The notes under the pieces: model-generated
Database searches by the model: none
What the model saw: the letters and a program-made list of their open reading frames with translations, nothing else
What the model was told of the DNA's origin: nothing
NCBI GenBank assembly: GCA_033807775.1
Contig: CM066317.1
Span: 34,785,870 to 34,849,869, forward strand
Direction of reading: 5' to 3'
DNA: 64,000 nt
Source: Saussurea involucrata
Taxonomy: Eukaryota > Streptophyta > Magnoliopsida > Asterales > Asteraceae
Made by a program: the position numbers and the translations under genes
Shown here: in pieces, positions 10,407 through 22,047 of the stretch
How the letters are laid out: each line of letters begins with the position of its first letter
Numbering within the stretch: the stretch's first letter is position 1

Positions 10407-11387
10407 TGTTGGTCCCAGCTATGGATTAGCAATGGTAAACAAGTATTGTAGAAGGGGGGTTGAATACAATACATAAAAATTTTTCACTTAATTAATTCTT
10501 TATTGATTTAAAATCAAGAATTACACATAGAAAACTTAAAGATTGTTGCGGAACAAAACAGATAAAATCTGCTCAAACAATCTAACACAAAGCCACACAG
10601 AGAATAAGAACAATTGTAAAACACTTAGAAAACAAATGAACTTCTGAGAGAGAAAAACACCAGCACTTGAGAGCTTGAGAGTTTGTAATCTGGTAATGTT
10701 GCAAGGAAGGAGATGACCTATTTATATAGTGCCTCATGCATTAAATGCATGGACACTTGTCAAGCAGAGCTTGGAAGGCAAGATGGAAGCAGGTCTTCTG
10801 AAAAGTACTGAGATGTACTTTTGTCTTTGCACATTTGTCTTGAAGCGGTTACCTGTTGTTGAAGCTGAACTTTCTTGAAAGAGATAAATAATCCAAAGAA
10901 CCTTTTTCTGATCCTCGGATTATCTCTCTGTCATTGCAAGATATCCCAACTATATTTTTTAGATAAAGTGGAATATACATGTTGTAAATTGTTGGCCTAG
11001 GATCTCTTCAAAGATATCTTCAAGAATTCTTTCTTAAGGAATTCTCTGCCGATCATGTCTTCAATATCTTCAAGTGATCCTGCCGATCATGTCTTCAACA
11101 TCTTCAAAAGATCCTGCCGATCAAGTCTTCAAGATTATCCTTGCTCTTCAAGTGTACTGGCCTAAGACCTTAGGAAGTCTCAAGTAGCAGCTTAATCTTT
11201 GGTTGAGAAGTCTATCTTCAATCCGCTTTGAAGATATACTTCTACTTTATTTCTTTGGTTGATCTTCGATTTCACCGAACATTTTTATACAATTAAGCTG
11301 CTTGTAAAGAACCTAAAAATTATTCTAAGTATGAACTGTGTAAAGATGAAAGACTGAGGTCATCTTCAAATCTTAAGTGACCCAACA
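10407..11387 (-). repeat. 5' LTR of Copia-1 (981 bp)
   Basis: The ends are TGTTGG and CCAACA. The right end matches the fragment at 1-79, and the primer site adjoins the left end. Near 11048-11130 are three imperfect repeats of GCCGATCATGTCTTCAA-type sequence. The flanking bases at the right are CGAGC; the partner TSD lies outside the window. Confidence 0.92.
10719..10728 (-). promoter_or_regulatory. TATA box of the Copia-1 LTR promoter
   Basis: The minus strand reads GCACTATATAAATAGGTC inside the 5' LTR, a good plant TATA box placed to start genomic RNA in the LTR. Confidence 0.65.
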
Positions 11388-11393
11388 CGAGCC

Positions 11394-11717
11394 ATGGTCA
11401 TCACGGTCAGTGAAGTTCTTCGGTTGCGTTGGGTTCTAAAAGATTTAGAGGCCTCACAAGTTGGCGCCACGCCCCTATATTGCGACAATCAGGCATCCCG
11501 ACATATTGCCGTGAACCCGATGTTTCATGAACGCACAAAGCATGTGGAGATCGACTGCTATTTTGTACGCGAACGTGTTGACAGTGGTGACATCAAGCCT
11601 TGCTCCATTCATACCAACTTTCAACTTGCAGACATATTTACCAAAGCACTTGGCTCGGAACGATTCCATTTTTTGCGTGACAAGTTGGGTGTTCGGGACC
11701 TCCACACTCCAACTTGA
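11394..11717 (+). pseudogene. RNase H C-terminus of a Retrofit/Ale-like copia
   Basis: 107 codons cover the end of copia RNase H: ITVSEVLRLRWVLKDL, YCDNQASRHIAVNP, ERTKHVEIDCYFVRE and ADIFTKALG, ending LGVRDLHTPT. The wording differs clearly from Copia-1 and Copia-2 and resembles the Retrofit/Ale branch. It is truncated at its 5' side by the Copia-1 LTR. The polypurine tract begins at its stop codon. Confidence 0.85.
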
Positions 11718-11727
11718 GGGGGAGTAT

Positions 11728-11912
11728 TGAGATTGATTTGATTTGTTGGTTGATTTGTTGTTGATTTGCTGGGTTTCCTTTTACACCTGCATCTTTTCCT
11801 TTTTTCAAATATTGTGTATCTTTTCCTTTTTATTGCCTTCTCTTTGCCTGTATAAATATTGCTTTCATGATGAAGATATACATCAAGTTTCCACCATATG
11901 AAATCATTCACA
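11728..11912 (+). repeat. Probable short 3' LTR of the copia remnant
   Basis: It begins TGAGATTG directly after the polypurine tract and contains TATAAATATTG. The right border near TTCACA is a guess, because no second copy is in the window. Confidence 0.45.
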
Positions 11913-12821
11913 CGTAACTCTCTAATTTTATCATGAATCGAAGAAATTGTATGATATGGATACCACCGTTCGTGAAGAGATGTTCAATCTTCGTGAAAGG
12001 TAAGCATCAAAATTATATATTATATATCTAATATCTTAAAATTATATACACATAAAACCTAGAATCTGTAACAGTGAAGCGTAACCTAAACATCCCCGGC
12101 AAACTCCCCATCCCTTCTGACGATTTCATTACTATCCCCTTCTTCGGCGACTCCACCACCGAATGAGCCTATATCACAATCAGTTGGTGAAGATGGGAGA
12201 TCATGGAGAAGGAGACCACACAACTCTGATTACCATCGACGTCAATACCACAAAACCTCATCTATAGCGAGTGCCCTCTTTTTCTTTTTATTCGTTGTTG
12301 TGGTTTTTATTAATCTTTCAAAGGCATATTCAGATATGGGACCCCCCCCATCTTCTGCATCCCTTTGAAATCCAAAATAGCAGCATAAGCTTGAGCCAAA
12401 GAAGTGTTGTGGCCGAAGAAGAGGGCTAACAATGACGGTGCGTGTGGTGGACCATGGATGTAGCAACTTGAGAAGATTTTTAGTGACTGTGAATGGAGAT
12501 AGTGGTGAAGATGGTGGGAAAACGTAGGTGACACCACCGGCAATATTACCCTAGTCCCATTATGGAGAAGAGAGGTTAGTTATTGAGAAGAGAGAGATGC
12601 AGAGGCGGCTATTGAGAAGAGAGAGACTTGGTCTTCAATGTCTAATTAGGGTAAATTGAATGAGTCAATTTAGATTTTAATTTGTTATAAAAAACCTAAA
12701 TTATCAAATTACCAATTTATCCTTTAATTTATTTTCGTAAATAACATTAGTTATCCTAAATGATTGGTTGAAATTGGATCTCACGGTTATCACAAACTAA
12801 TCAGTTCTCATTTGATTAGGC

Positions 12822-12822
<1 letters not shown>
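11913..12822. other. Unassigned sequence with one exon-like stretch
   Basis: No transposon ends or domains recognised. At about 12075-12167 (plus strand) an open stretch after CTGTAACAG reads LNIPGKLPIPSDDF and closes in TGA. It has coding-like composition and could be a fragment of an old gene exon. Minus-strand frames of 74-77 codons at 12242-12543 show no recognisable domain. Confidence 0.3.

Positions 12823-12868
<46 letters not shown>
12823..12868. repeat. (TA)n microsatellite
   Basis: A nearly pure TA run. It borders the foldback sequence at 12888-13119, as similar tracts border most foldback elements in this window. Confidence 0.9.
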
Positions 12869-12871
<3 letters not shown>

Positions 12872-12887
12872 GGATAATAATTTGTAG

Positions 12888-13119
12888 AGGGAGGATAATT
12901 TGAAACCCTCCAAAAGGTTGAAACCAATGCAACCCATGATCTCACCATTGATTAAATATTTAACGGTTGAGATCAACTTCAGAAATCTCCTAAAATTAAG
13001 CTTAGTGGATCGGTAGTTATTTCTGAAGTTGATCTCAACCGTTAAATATTTAATCAATGGTGAGATCATGGGTTGCATTGGTTTCAACCTTTTGGAGGGT
13101 TTCAAATTAGTCTTCCTCA
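12888..13119. repeat. Foldback hairpin (about 100-bp arms, 32-bp loop)
   Basis: 12888-12986 is almost exactly the reverse complement of 13019-13119, around a loop at 12987-13018. There is no coding capacity. It looks like a non-autonomous foldback or MITE-like element. Confidence 0.85.
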
Positions 13120-13436
13120 TAATTTTTAAACCTCTAAATGTGTGTAAACTTTGGATTTCATAAGTATTCTTGATGAAATTGTTTCATGAAATTGTTTATT
13201 TTGATAAAAGTGTTTCATATCATACATTTCTTGATGAAATTGTTTCATATATTTGTGTTTTTTATGTAAAAACGACAAAGTTTCATCAAAATGAGAAAAT
13301 ATATGAAACAGTTTCATAGGAATGAAAAAAATATATATATGAAACTACATAAAAAACACAAATATATGAAACAATTTCACAAGAAATGAATGATATGACA
13401 CAATTTCATCAAAATAAATAATTTCATCAAGAAAAC

Positions 13437-15135
13437 TGTAACAACCGGGTTTTTATTTTGAGAAGAATGGGAGTTTAGTGTTTGTCATGCTTGAATTGTA
13501 AAGTTAAGTTAAGGGGCCATCTTGGTTGTTATCGAAAGATTAGTGCTATTTGTCTAATAAATGGAAGTTTACTTGGAGGGGCCAAAATGGAAATTTTGTG
13601 AGAAGGTATTTAAAGGCACATTTTCCTAGGGTTGAATAAGAAATCAGTATTTGTGTTTGGCATTTGGCGGCTAAGAGAGCAGAAGAAGGGAAGAAGGGTT
13701 TGGGAAGGAATCAAGAGAAAAGGGAAGAATCAAAGAAGAAATTGCAATGTATTACATCCTATATTCGTTCTTCAAATTATTGTAGTACTTCTATTCTTGT
13801 TGATATGGATTCTTAAGAACCGATTCTTGTTGATTCCTTGAGTTTCCACCTCTTTTCCTTTATAATGAGTTTTTATGGGTTTGTCTAAATGAACCGATTT
13901 AAGGGAGTAATGATGATTTAAATTGGGTATTTGGAGTTAGTGGATGAACCCTAGTAGATATCTAATCAAACTAATGACAAAAATCGGGTTAACGATCACT
14001 TTTTATAAGACTGGGTTCGAACAGCCGCGTTTTCCGGACACCAGTGTTCGGTGGTGTCCGGATAGGTTGCGGGTGTCCGGGTAAGTGCCCCGTGAAGGTG
14101 TCCGGGTGGTTGAAGTCTCCGGATAAGCTTTGTGTCCGGATACGTAATGTGTCCGAATAAGTAGTGTGTCCGGATAAGTAATGTGTCCGAAAAAGTAGGT
14201 GTCCGGAAAGGTAAGGTGTCCGGAAAAGTGTGGTGTCCGGAAAGAGGTATCCGGACAGCAGGTTTGAGCTATTTATCTGATGTGGATCTATTGCCTTAGG
14301 TGTTCTGTGGGTGTAGCTTGAAGGTGTTTAGGAAGTGCATTGTACGTCAATCAAGGTGAGTTCCCTAAACCCTTTTTATAACAAAAGTGATAAATGTTTT
14401 AACTGATTATGGTTCTTATTGAGCATGAAACGTTTACGAACTGGTTTACATGTTTCCCACGAATGCACTTATTGTATTAAAAGGAATGTTTAGCATGATT
14501 TACGAGGAATACATTTTACATGTTTGCACGAACGTAAGTGTACACTATGTGGAGTCGGTCTGTACTGTGGGATCAGAGAGAGGTTCTCGGGGTCTTAGGA
14601 CTCTTGGTTATGTATGATAGACCGGTGGGTTGGAATCCGTTTCCCTCCTATCCGGTAGAGGGGAGTCCGTGGGGATTCCAAAGCGGCGAGAAGGGATTCT
14701 GCTGGGGCCCTGATCACAATATGTTTATGTGGTCCATTACACAGTGCAGTACCATGTTTGATGATATTTATGGTCATTGATAAATGTTTTCCAAATGTTT
14801 TTATATGCTATTTTCGGAGGGAATTCACTAGACCTTTTGGTCTAACCCTCGCTTTCAAAACTAAACCATTTTCAGGTAAGCGTGTAGCGAGTTCTTTTAA
14901 GTAGAACTAGAGACGGCATGGAGGTGATAGAGCTCGTGAGGCTCCCAGTTTTGGATCTTGATATGTCTAGATAGTTCTCGGCTGTGGCTTAGAAAGACTT
15001 CCGCTGTTTATGATTAATGTTAACGTTAAAGTTTTTGTTAAGTATGTTTTAGCATTGATGTAAGGACAAGCACTTTTATGTCATTTAAATTGTTAATCTC
15101 TTGACTTTGACTTTATGGGAAACGGGGACGTTACA
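13437..15135 (+). repeat. Solo LTR of a gypsy-type retrotransposon, TSD AAAAC
   Basis: The 1699-bp segment starts TGTAACAACCGG and ends GGACGTTACA. It is flanked by an exact 5-bp duplication AAAAC (13432-13436 and 15136-15140). There is no internal domain, primer site or second LTR, so it formed by LTR-LTR recombination. The end sequences and length suggest a Ty3/gypsy LTR. The 80-codon frame at 14538-14780 is LTR sequence, not a gene. Confidence 0.9.
14053..14255 (+). repeat. TGTCCGG(A/G)TAAG minisatellite inside the solo LTR
   Basis: About a dozen copies of TGTCCGG or TGTCCGA followed by (A)AAGTA or TAAGTA-type spacers, with irregular spacing of 12-25 bp. It is not TA-rich and is restricted to the LTR. 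Confidence 0.8.
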
Positions 15136-15188
15136 AAAACCTATGAAACCCAAAGTTTACACGAAAAAAAGTTTACAAAATAGTGAGC

Positions 15189-15190
<2 letters not shown>

Positions 15191-15249
<59 letters not shown>

Positions 15250-15257
15250 CATATATA
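15191..15257. repeat. (TA)n microsatellite
   Basis: A TA run with occasional CATA, lying between foldback elements FB-2 and A1. Confidence 0.9.
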
Positions 15258-15575
15258 GAGGAAGGTTCAAACGAGGAGCGCACCAAAACGTGAGAACGTG
15301 AGGAGCAATTGACAGTTATGAATCACATGTGATTGGCAGTTGTGGATCACATGTGATTCACAACTGATCTGGAGGAGCAATTGACAGTTATGAATCACAT
15401 ATGATTAACAGTTGTGAATCATTAATGATCCGCGACTTGCCACCTCGCGCCACATCTTGCGCGAATTTTCGATTTGTTCCGATTTTTTAGCAGTTGTTGA
15501 TCACATGTGATCAGAAACATGGGAGTGCTCCTCACGTTCTCTTAAATTGATGCACTCCTCGTTTGAACCCGCCTC

Positions 15576-15577
<2 letters not shown>
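15258..15577. mobile_element. Foldback/TIR element A1
   Basis: The ends are GAGGAAGGTTCAAACGAGGAGC and its near reverse complement (GCACTCCTCGTTTGAACCCGCCTC). The interior repeats the palindrome ATCACATGTGAT several times. It is flanked by (TA)n on both sides and has no ORF. Confidence 0.8.
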
Positions 15578-15613
<36 letters not shown>

Positions 15614-15615
<2 letters not shown>

Positions 15616-15842
15616 GGTGAATGATCGTGTGAAAGTTGGGGTTAACATGAGAACGTGAGAAGTGCATCTGAACCATTGATCATTTTAATCAAAAGCCCTC
15701 TCATGAATTACGGCTTAGAAGAGAATTGATTTGGTGCACCTTCGGTGCATCTCATCCTAATTGCGTCCATTTCTCAGTCAACGGTTGATAACCACTTCTC
15801 ACGCTTCTCACGTTAACCTTAGCTTCTCATGGAACACAACCC

Positions 15843-15843
<1 letters not shown>
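15614..15843. mobile_element. Foldback/TIR element B
   Basis: Imperfect inverted ends share GTTAACATGAGAACGTGAGAAG on the left and CTTCTCACGTTAACC on the right. It is flanked by (TA)n and lies between A1 and the inverted copy A2. Confidence 0.65.
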
Positions 15844-15875
<32 letters not shown>

Positions 15876-15876
15876 A

Positions 15877-16195
15877 GAGGAAGGTTCAAACGAGGAGCGC
15901 ATCAATTTAAGAGAACGTGAGGAGCACTCCCATGCTTCTGATCACATATGATTTACAACCCTAAAAAATCGGATTTAACTCAAAAATTCGCGCAAAAGTG
16001 GCGCGAGGTGGCAAGTCGCGGATCATTAATGATTCACAACTGTTAATCATATGTGATTCATAACTGTCAATTGCTCCTCCAGATCAGTTGTGAATCACAT
16101 GTGATCCACAACTGCCAATCACATGTGATTCATAACTGTCAATTGCTCCTCACGTTCTCTTAAATTGGTACGCTCCTCGTTTGAACCCGCCTCTA
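15877..16195. mobile_element. Foldback/TIR element A2, inverted relative to A1
   Basis: It has the same ends as A1, but its interior is the reverse complement of A1. It is flanked by (TA)n. Confidence 0.8.
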
Positions 16196-16215
16196 TATAT
16201 ATATATATATTTATA

Positions 16216-16308
<93 letters not shown>
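16193..16308. repeat. (TA)n followed by (GA)n
   Basis: A TA run of about 85 bp changes to a GA run at about 16280-16308, directly at the end of element A3. Confidence 0.9.
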
Positions 16309-16311
<3 letters not shown>

Positions 16312-16633
16312 GGTTCATGTGAGGAGCGCGTCAAAACGTGAGAACGTGAGGAGCACTCCCATGCTTCTGATCACATATGATTTACAACGCTAAAAAATCG
16401 GAACTTTCTCGAAAATTCGCGCAAAAGTGGCGCGAGGCGTGGCGCGATGCTGCAGGTCGCGGATCACATGTGATTCAACACTGTAAATCATTAATGATTC
16501 ATAACTGTCAATTCGAGTCCAGATCAGTTGTGAATCACATGTGATCCACAACTGCGAATCACATGTGATTCATAACTGTCAATTGCTCCTCACGTTCTCT
16601 TAAATTGGTACGCTCCTCGTTTGAACCCGCCTC

Positions 16634-16635
<2 letters not shown>
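16306..16635. mobile_element. Foldback/TIR element A3
   Basis: Same orientation as A2, with a left end altered to GGTTCATGTGAGGAGC and a normal right end. It contains several ATCACATGTGAT palindromes. Confidence 0.8.
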
Positions 16636-16668
<33 letters not shown>

Positions 16669-16880
16669 ATATATATATAGGAAGGGTTCAATTCAAACGA
16701 GAATACCCATATTTTATGAAAATACGAGAACATTTCTGAACCTCCAAATTATTTAACCTGTAATTATAATTAAAAAAGAAAAAGTAAATAATTAAGAATA
16801 ATAATGTTATTTCATAATTATCTATAATATTAGTGAAATATTTATCCCTAAAATCACGTGTGTGTATATATATAGAGAGA

Positions 16881-17323
16881 GAGGAAAGTTCAAATGAAAA
16901 CTCAAATTCAATTGTAAACATGAGGACAAATCTCGTCCATTGATCGCAGCCATATTTAAGACATTCCTAAAATTCAGCTTTAGGGGTATTTTCGTCAAAT
17001 TAGAATCAGCGCCTATTTTTGTTGAATTTTTATTTTCTTTTTTAATTAAAAAACTTTTACCCCCTTAAATTTTAAAATAAATTATCTCAAAAATTACTAA
17101 CATTTTAATCAAACAAATTACATCAAAAAAACGAGAATTTCGTGCTCTTCGATATGACATCCATCATGATATAGTTTTTTTTTCGATTTAACCGTTTTTT
17201 ACGTGAAATCGTGTATATGTGTTATATTCAGACTGAATATATGGAATTATTCAGTCTGAATATAACACATATTCAGACTGAATATAACACATATTCAGTC
17301 TGAATATAACACATATTTATGTG

Positions 17324-17361
<38 letters not shown>

Positions 17362-18370
17362 CACATATCTAATTTCATGAACTATGAAATGGCCAAATGG
17401 GAATTGTATTCTTTAATTTTTCATGAAATGTCAACAAAAGATAGTCTCTTCCATGCTGCTCTAATAAGTTTCCTACCAATAATTAAGCTCTGCCCAAATC
17501 AAACAATCTTTTTAAGATAAGCTGGTTAATATATAATTTAATGTTGATAAGAGGATGATTCATTGATACAAAGAAGGTTGCGTTTCAAACTAGATCACAA
17601 TTTGTTATTGTGATTCATATGGTTTGCTACAAAAATCAAATCATACAACCGAAATCACGACCAGTATGGTCCAAAGCACAAGCAGTTTTGAGTGACAACC
17701 ATGACTAGATCTGAAGTTTTGCCAAAGAAAACAAAGCAACAAGCACAAAAAATGAAGCATGAAAACTGCAGTAAACCTTTCAGTTCCAGAAAATCATCAC
17801 TCGATGCAGGTATTCTTTCAATAATTTACCAAACTTAACAAAAAAAATAGTTCATAGTTGATATATTCAGTCTGAATATGTGTTATATTCAGACTGAATA
17901 TGTGTTATATTCAGTCTGAATATGTGTTATATTCAGTCTGAATAATTCCATATTCAGTCTGAATATAACACATATACACGATTTCACGTAAAAACGGTTA
18001 AATCGAAAAAAAAACTATATCATGATGGATGTCATATCGAAGAGCACGAAATTCTCGTTTTTTTGATGTAATTTGTTTGATCAAAATGTTAGTAATTTTT
18101 GAGATAATTTATTTTAAAATTTAAGGGGGTAAAAGTTTTTTAATTAAAAAAGAAAATAAAAATTCAACAAAAATAGGCGCTGATTCTAATTTGACGAAAA
18201 TACCCCTGCGCGCAAAATATTCATTAAGCCATGGACAGAGTTTTCAACTTATTTACAAAATTGTCACCGTGTTTTTTTGTCATTGATCTCTTCACCAGAT
18301 TATTAATCAACGGTTGTGGTTTGTCCTCACGTTTACAATTGAATTTGAGTTTTCATTTGAACCCACCCCT
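16881..18370. mobile_element. Foldback element G1
   Basis: The ends are GGAAAGTTCAAATGAAAACTC and GAGTTTTCATTTGAACCCACC. The arms (about 16881-17325 and 17860-18370) are long inverted repeats that include arrays of ATTCAGTCTGAATA palindromes and a GATATGACATCCATC block. The centre (17326-17860) has a TA run and AT-rich unique sequence. No ORF. Confidence 0.85.
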
Positions 18371-18384
18371 ATATATATATATAT

Positions 18385-20967
18385 AGGGGTGGGTCCAAAT
18401 GAAAACTCATTTTCAATTGTGAACATGAGGACAAGTCACAACCATTGATCAAGATTTGGAAAACTAATCAATGGTTAAAACTTAATTAAACCAATTGAGA
18501 AGTGATTAGGAGCAAATCTGGAAATTTGAATAAACGTCTACCATGTTTGACTTTTTATTTTCTTTTTTAATTAAAAACTTTTACCCGCTTAAAGTTTAAA
18601 ATAATTTATCTTAAAAATTACTAATATTTTAATCAAACAAATTACATCAAAAAAACGAGAATTTCGTGTTCTTCGATATGACATCCATCTCGATATAGTT
18701 TTTTCTTCATTTTAACCGTTTTTACGTGAAATGCTATGTATGTGTTATATTCGGTATGAATATGTATGCACGTTTCCTGGTGTGCATATTCAGTATGAAT
18801 AACAAAGAGGAACGTTCATTCACTATTCATGACGAATAACACAGTATTCAAAATGAATAATACAACATTCAGGATGAATAATACACGAATTCCTGATTCA
18901 TGTATTATAAAACATGAATCGTGTATTATTCATCCTGAATAACACATTATTCACCCTGAATAACACATTATTCATGTTGAATAATATATGAATGACCCGT
19001 GAAGGTTGAACACATGACGCACTCTCTTTGTTTTCCGATTCACAACCGAAACTTGGTTTTATTCTTTATGAATATGTATGCACTTCTTCAGGTGTCCACA
19101 TTCAGTATGAATAACAAAGGTGAACGTTCATTCACTATTCAGGATGAATAATACAATATTCAGGATGAATAATACAGTATTCAGGATGAATAATACAGTA
19201 TTCAGGATGAATAATACAGTATTCAGGATGAATAATACATGAATTCATGAATCGTGTATTATTCACCCTGAATGATACATTATTCATAATGAATGATACA
19301 TTATTCATGAAAAATAATACATGAGTGACTCGTGAAGGTGTGGAGACGTGACGCACTCTCTTTTGTTCATCGGTTCACAATCGAAACTCGATAGGTTCCC
19401 GATTCATCTCGATAGGTGTTGGGTTATGGTAATGAAGAACACGATACCTTAGGACGCTGAAGAAAGTGTTGTAGAAGGTGATGTCGAGTTACGGACTTAC
19501 GGTGTCGAGATGTTGTACGCACTTGAACATACATAAATATTCATACCGAATATAACACATATATGACATTTCACGTAAAAACGGTTAAAACAACAAAAAA
19601 AAACTATATCGAGATGGATGTCATATCGAAGAGCACGAAATTCTCATTTTTTTGATGTAATTTGTTTGATTAAAATGTTAGTAATTTATAAATTAATTTA
19701 TTTTAAACTTTAAGGGGGGTAAAAAAAATTAATTAAAAAAGAAAATAAAAAGTCAAACATGGTAGGTGTGGGTTTTAATTATCTTCCCTTTTTACCCTTA
19801 ATCACCTTAATTAATAATTTCAATTAAAAACTCTATTTAATATGAGTCATTGGATCATTATAGATGGAAGGACCAAGATCCGTCCTCATGTTCACAATTG
19901 AAAATGAGTTTTTATTTGAACTTTCCTCTATATATATATATATATATACATATATAAACAGAGAGAGAGAGAGAGAGAAAGAGAAAGAGAAAGAGAAAGA
20001 GAGAGGAAAATTCAAATAAAAACTCATTTTCAATTGTGAACATGAGGATGGATCTTAGTCATTCCATTTCTATTGATCTAATGACCCATATTAAATAGAG
20101 TTTTTAATTAAATTATTAATTAAGGTGATTAGGGTTAAAATGGGAAGATAATTTAAACACACGCCTACCATGTTTGACTTTTTATTTTCTTTTTTAATTA
20201 AAAACTTTTACCCCTTAAAGTTTAAAATAAATTATCTTAAAAATTACTAATATTTTAATCAAACAAATTCCATCAAAAAAACGAGAATTCCGTGCTCTTC
20301 GATATGACATCCACCTCGATATAGTTTTTTTGTTGTTTAACCGTTTTACGTGAAATGTCAGATATGTGTTATATTCAGGGTGAATAATGTGTTATTCAGG
20401 GTGAATAATGTGTTATTCAGGATGAATAATACACGATTCATGTTTTATAATACATGAATCAGGAATTCGTGTATTATTCATCCTGAATGTTGTATTATTC
20501 ATTTTGAATACTGTGTTATTCGTCATGAATAGTGAATGAACGTTCCTCTTTGTTATTCATACTGAATATGCACACCAGGAAACGTGCATACATATTCATA
20601 CCGAATATAACACATACATAGCATTTCACGTAAAAACAGTTAAAATGAATAAAAAAACTATATCGAGATGGATGTCATATCGAAGAACACGAAATTCACG
20701 TTTTTTTGATGTAATTTGTTTGATTAAAATATTAGTAATTTTTAAGATAATTTATTTTAAACTTTAAGGGGGTAAAAAAATGTAATTAAAAAAGAAAATA
20801 AAAAGTCAAAGATGGTAGGCGCTAATTTAAATTTCCAGATTTGTCCCTAATCACTTCTCAATTGGTTTCATTAAGTTTTAACTATTGATTAATTTTTCAA
20901 ATCTTGATCAATGGTTGTGACTTGTCCTCATGTTCACAGTTGAAAATGTGTTTTCATTTGAACCCAC

Positions 20968-20971
<4 letters not shown>
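18385..20971. mobile_element. Foldback element G2: two G units in inverted arrangement
   Basis: Unit G2a (18385-19928) and unit G2b (20001-20971) each have G-type arms. G2b is also the inverted counterpart of G2a: 18385-18540 mirrors 20820-20971, and 19840-19928 mirrors 20001-20095. The spacer is (TA)n plus (GA)n (19931-20000). The interior palindromes read ATTCAGGATGAAT. No ORF. Confidence 0.8.
19136..19245. repeat. 21-bp tandem repeat in G2
   Basis: Five copies of a 21-bp unit, ATTCAGGATGAATAATACAGT with minor changes. The unit is in frame, so the minus strand shows a repeated heptapeptide; this is not a gene. Confidence 0.85.

Positions 20972-20998
<27 letters not shown>
20972..20998. repeat. 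(TA)n microsatellite
   Basis: A TA run directly at the right end of G2. Confidence 0.9.
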
Positions 20999-21004
<6 letters not shown>

Positions 21005-21791
21005 TCACCAATCACAATGTATCCCACCATTATTACAACAAGATCACATAATAAACCGACAGAACAATAATTGTGGACGTTATCCTCACTAGCACAACAT
21101 TATAACATTATTATCACAGCAAAACCGCATCAATATCATAGCAAAAACACATCATAAGAAGTCTTCTACTTATCAAAGCCTTATCACTTTATATCATATC
21201 ACTATCGCAATATTATCATATCATAAGAAGTCTTTGATTTATCAAAATATTATCACATTATTATCACATCAAAATCATATCATTATCACATCATTATCGA
21301 TAACAAACGCATTGAAATAAAAACAAATCTTTGATGATAATAACAACATTTAAGTGATAAAGACAAATTTAAGATAACATAAAAATATAGATAAATACAA
21401 ATTTATTTTTCATTTATTCTAGTTTTTTATGGTATTAAATAATCTAGAGGCTTAGAAGTGTTCTCGCATTTTCATAAAATATGGATGTTCTCGTTTGATC
21501 CCTGTCTATATATATAGAGGTGGGTTCAAACGAGAATAGAACCTATTTAAAAAAATAAAGGGATGAATCTCATACATTGATTGAATGAGATCAAAGGTTA
21601 TAAAACGTAATGGCATATTCTGTAATTAGGAACAATATTAAACAAATTTACATACAAGGACATATTATTATAAGGGTAAAATTGGAAGAAAAAGAAAAGC
21701 ATAACCGGATGTGATATTGGCGGGCGAATATCACGGTTGTGATTATTATCATAATCAAATTAAATCATTTCCTATTTTCTCTCATAAGGTG

Positions 21792-22045
21792 TGTTAGGTC
21801 TCGTGTTAGTGTAATAGAAGTTGAGGGACTTATATTTCCATATCTTGTAAATATCCTAGTTAGGGTATAAATAGATGGCTTAGGTTTATGATTAGGGGTT
21901 AATGACCTAATCACTATTATTGATTACCTTTTGCATTGTAGGGCTACCTTCTACAATTTATGTTCATCAATCGAAGTAAGATTTATGACATGTTTACTGA
22001 ATTGTGTTGATTCATATTATTGCACTTGTTAATCTGGAATCCACA
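21792..22045 (+). repeat. 5' LTR of Copia-2 (254 bp)
   Basis: TGTTAGG to TCCACA. It contains GGGTATAAATAGATGG, a TATA box at about 21866-21873. The partner LTR has the same length. Confidence 0.92.
21866..21873 (+). promoter_or_regulatory. TATA box of the Copia-2 LTR promoter
   Basis: TATAAATA in the 5' LTR; the same sequence is kept in the 3' LTR. Confidence 0.65.
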
Positions 22046-22047
22046 AT

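Larger units (their letters stand above)
1..11387 (-). mobile_element. Copia-1: Sirevirus-like Ty1/copia retrotransposon, 3' LTR cut by window edge
   Basis: On the minus strand the order is 5' LTR (10407-11387), primer site, gag, protease, integrase, reverse transcriptase, RNase H, a long inter-ORF region, a 933-codon post-pol ORF, polypurine tract and 3' LTR. Only 79 bp of the 3' LTR lie in the window; they match the matching end of the 5' LTR. Gene order PR-INT-RT-RH marks Ty1/copia. An extra ORF after pol and a long gag with coiled coil point to the Sirevirus (SIRE/Maximus) lineage. Gag and pol carry several stops and frameshifts, so the copy is not autonomous. It lies inside the 3' part of another copia element. 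Confidence 0.9.
11388..11912 (+). mobile_element. 3' remnant of another copia element (host of Copia-1)
   Basis: A plus-strand RNase H end is followed by a polypurine tract (GAGGGGGAGTAT, 11716-11727) and an LTR-like stretch from about 11728. That stretch has TATAAATA near 11851 and ends near TTCACA. Copia-1 is inserted in its RNase H region, so the 5' part lies outside the window. Confidence 0.75.
13133..15190. mobile_element. Foldback element FB-2, split by a solo LTR
   Basis: The left arm (about 13133-13267) pairs with 13346-13431, and pairing continues beyond the solo LTR at 15141-15165, where GAAACCCAAAGTTTACAC mirrors GTGTAAACTTTGGATTTC. The arms are rich in GAAATTGTTTCAT-type quasi-palindromes. 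It ends against (TA)n at 15190. With the solo LTR removed it would be about 350 bp. Confidence 0.8.
16679..21506. mobile_element. Foldback/TIR element F, host of the G elements
   Basis: The left end (about 16679-16760: GGTTCAATTCAAACGAG, then CCCATATTTTATGAAAATACGAG) is mirrored by 21430-21506 (CTCGCATTTTCATAAAATATGG, then CTCGTTTGATCCC). Between them lie the nested elements G1 and G2. Part of the internal right side (about 21000-21420) is AT-rich with scattered TTATCACAT motifs. It is bounded by TA tracts. Confidence 0.7.

Noticed and set aside
12824..13120. 98-codon minus-strand frame
   Set aside because: It reads through a hairpin arm and a TA microsatellite.
14538..14780. 80-codon frame with many Trp
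   Set aside because: It lies entirely within the solo LTR and has no known domain.
16193..16308. Centromeric or telomeric satellite
   Set aside because: Only TA and GA dinucleotide runs; no TTTAGGG units or long satellite monomers.
19135..19356. Repeated heptapeptide frame that looks like a tandem-repeat protein
   Set aside because: It is a product of a 21-bp DNA repeat within foldback G2, with no gene signals.
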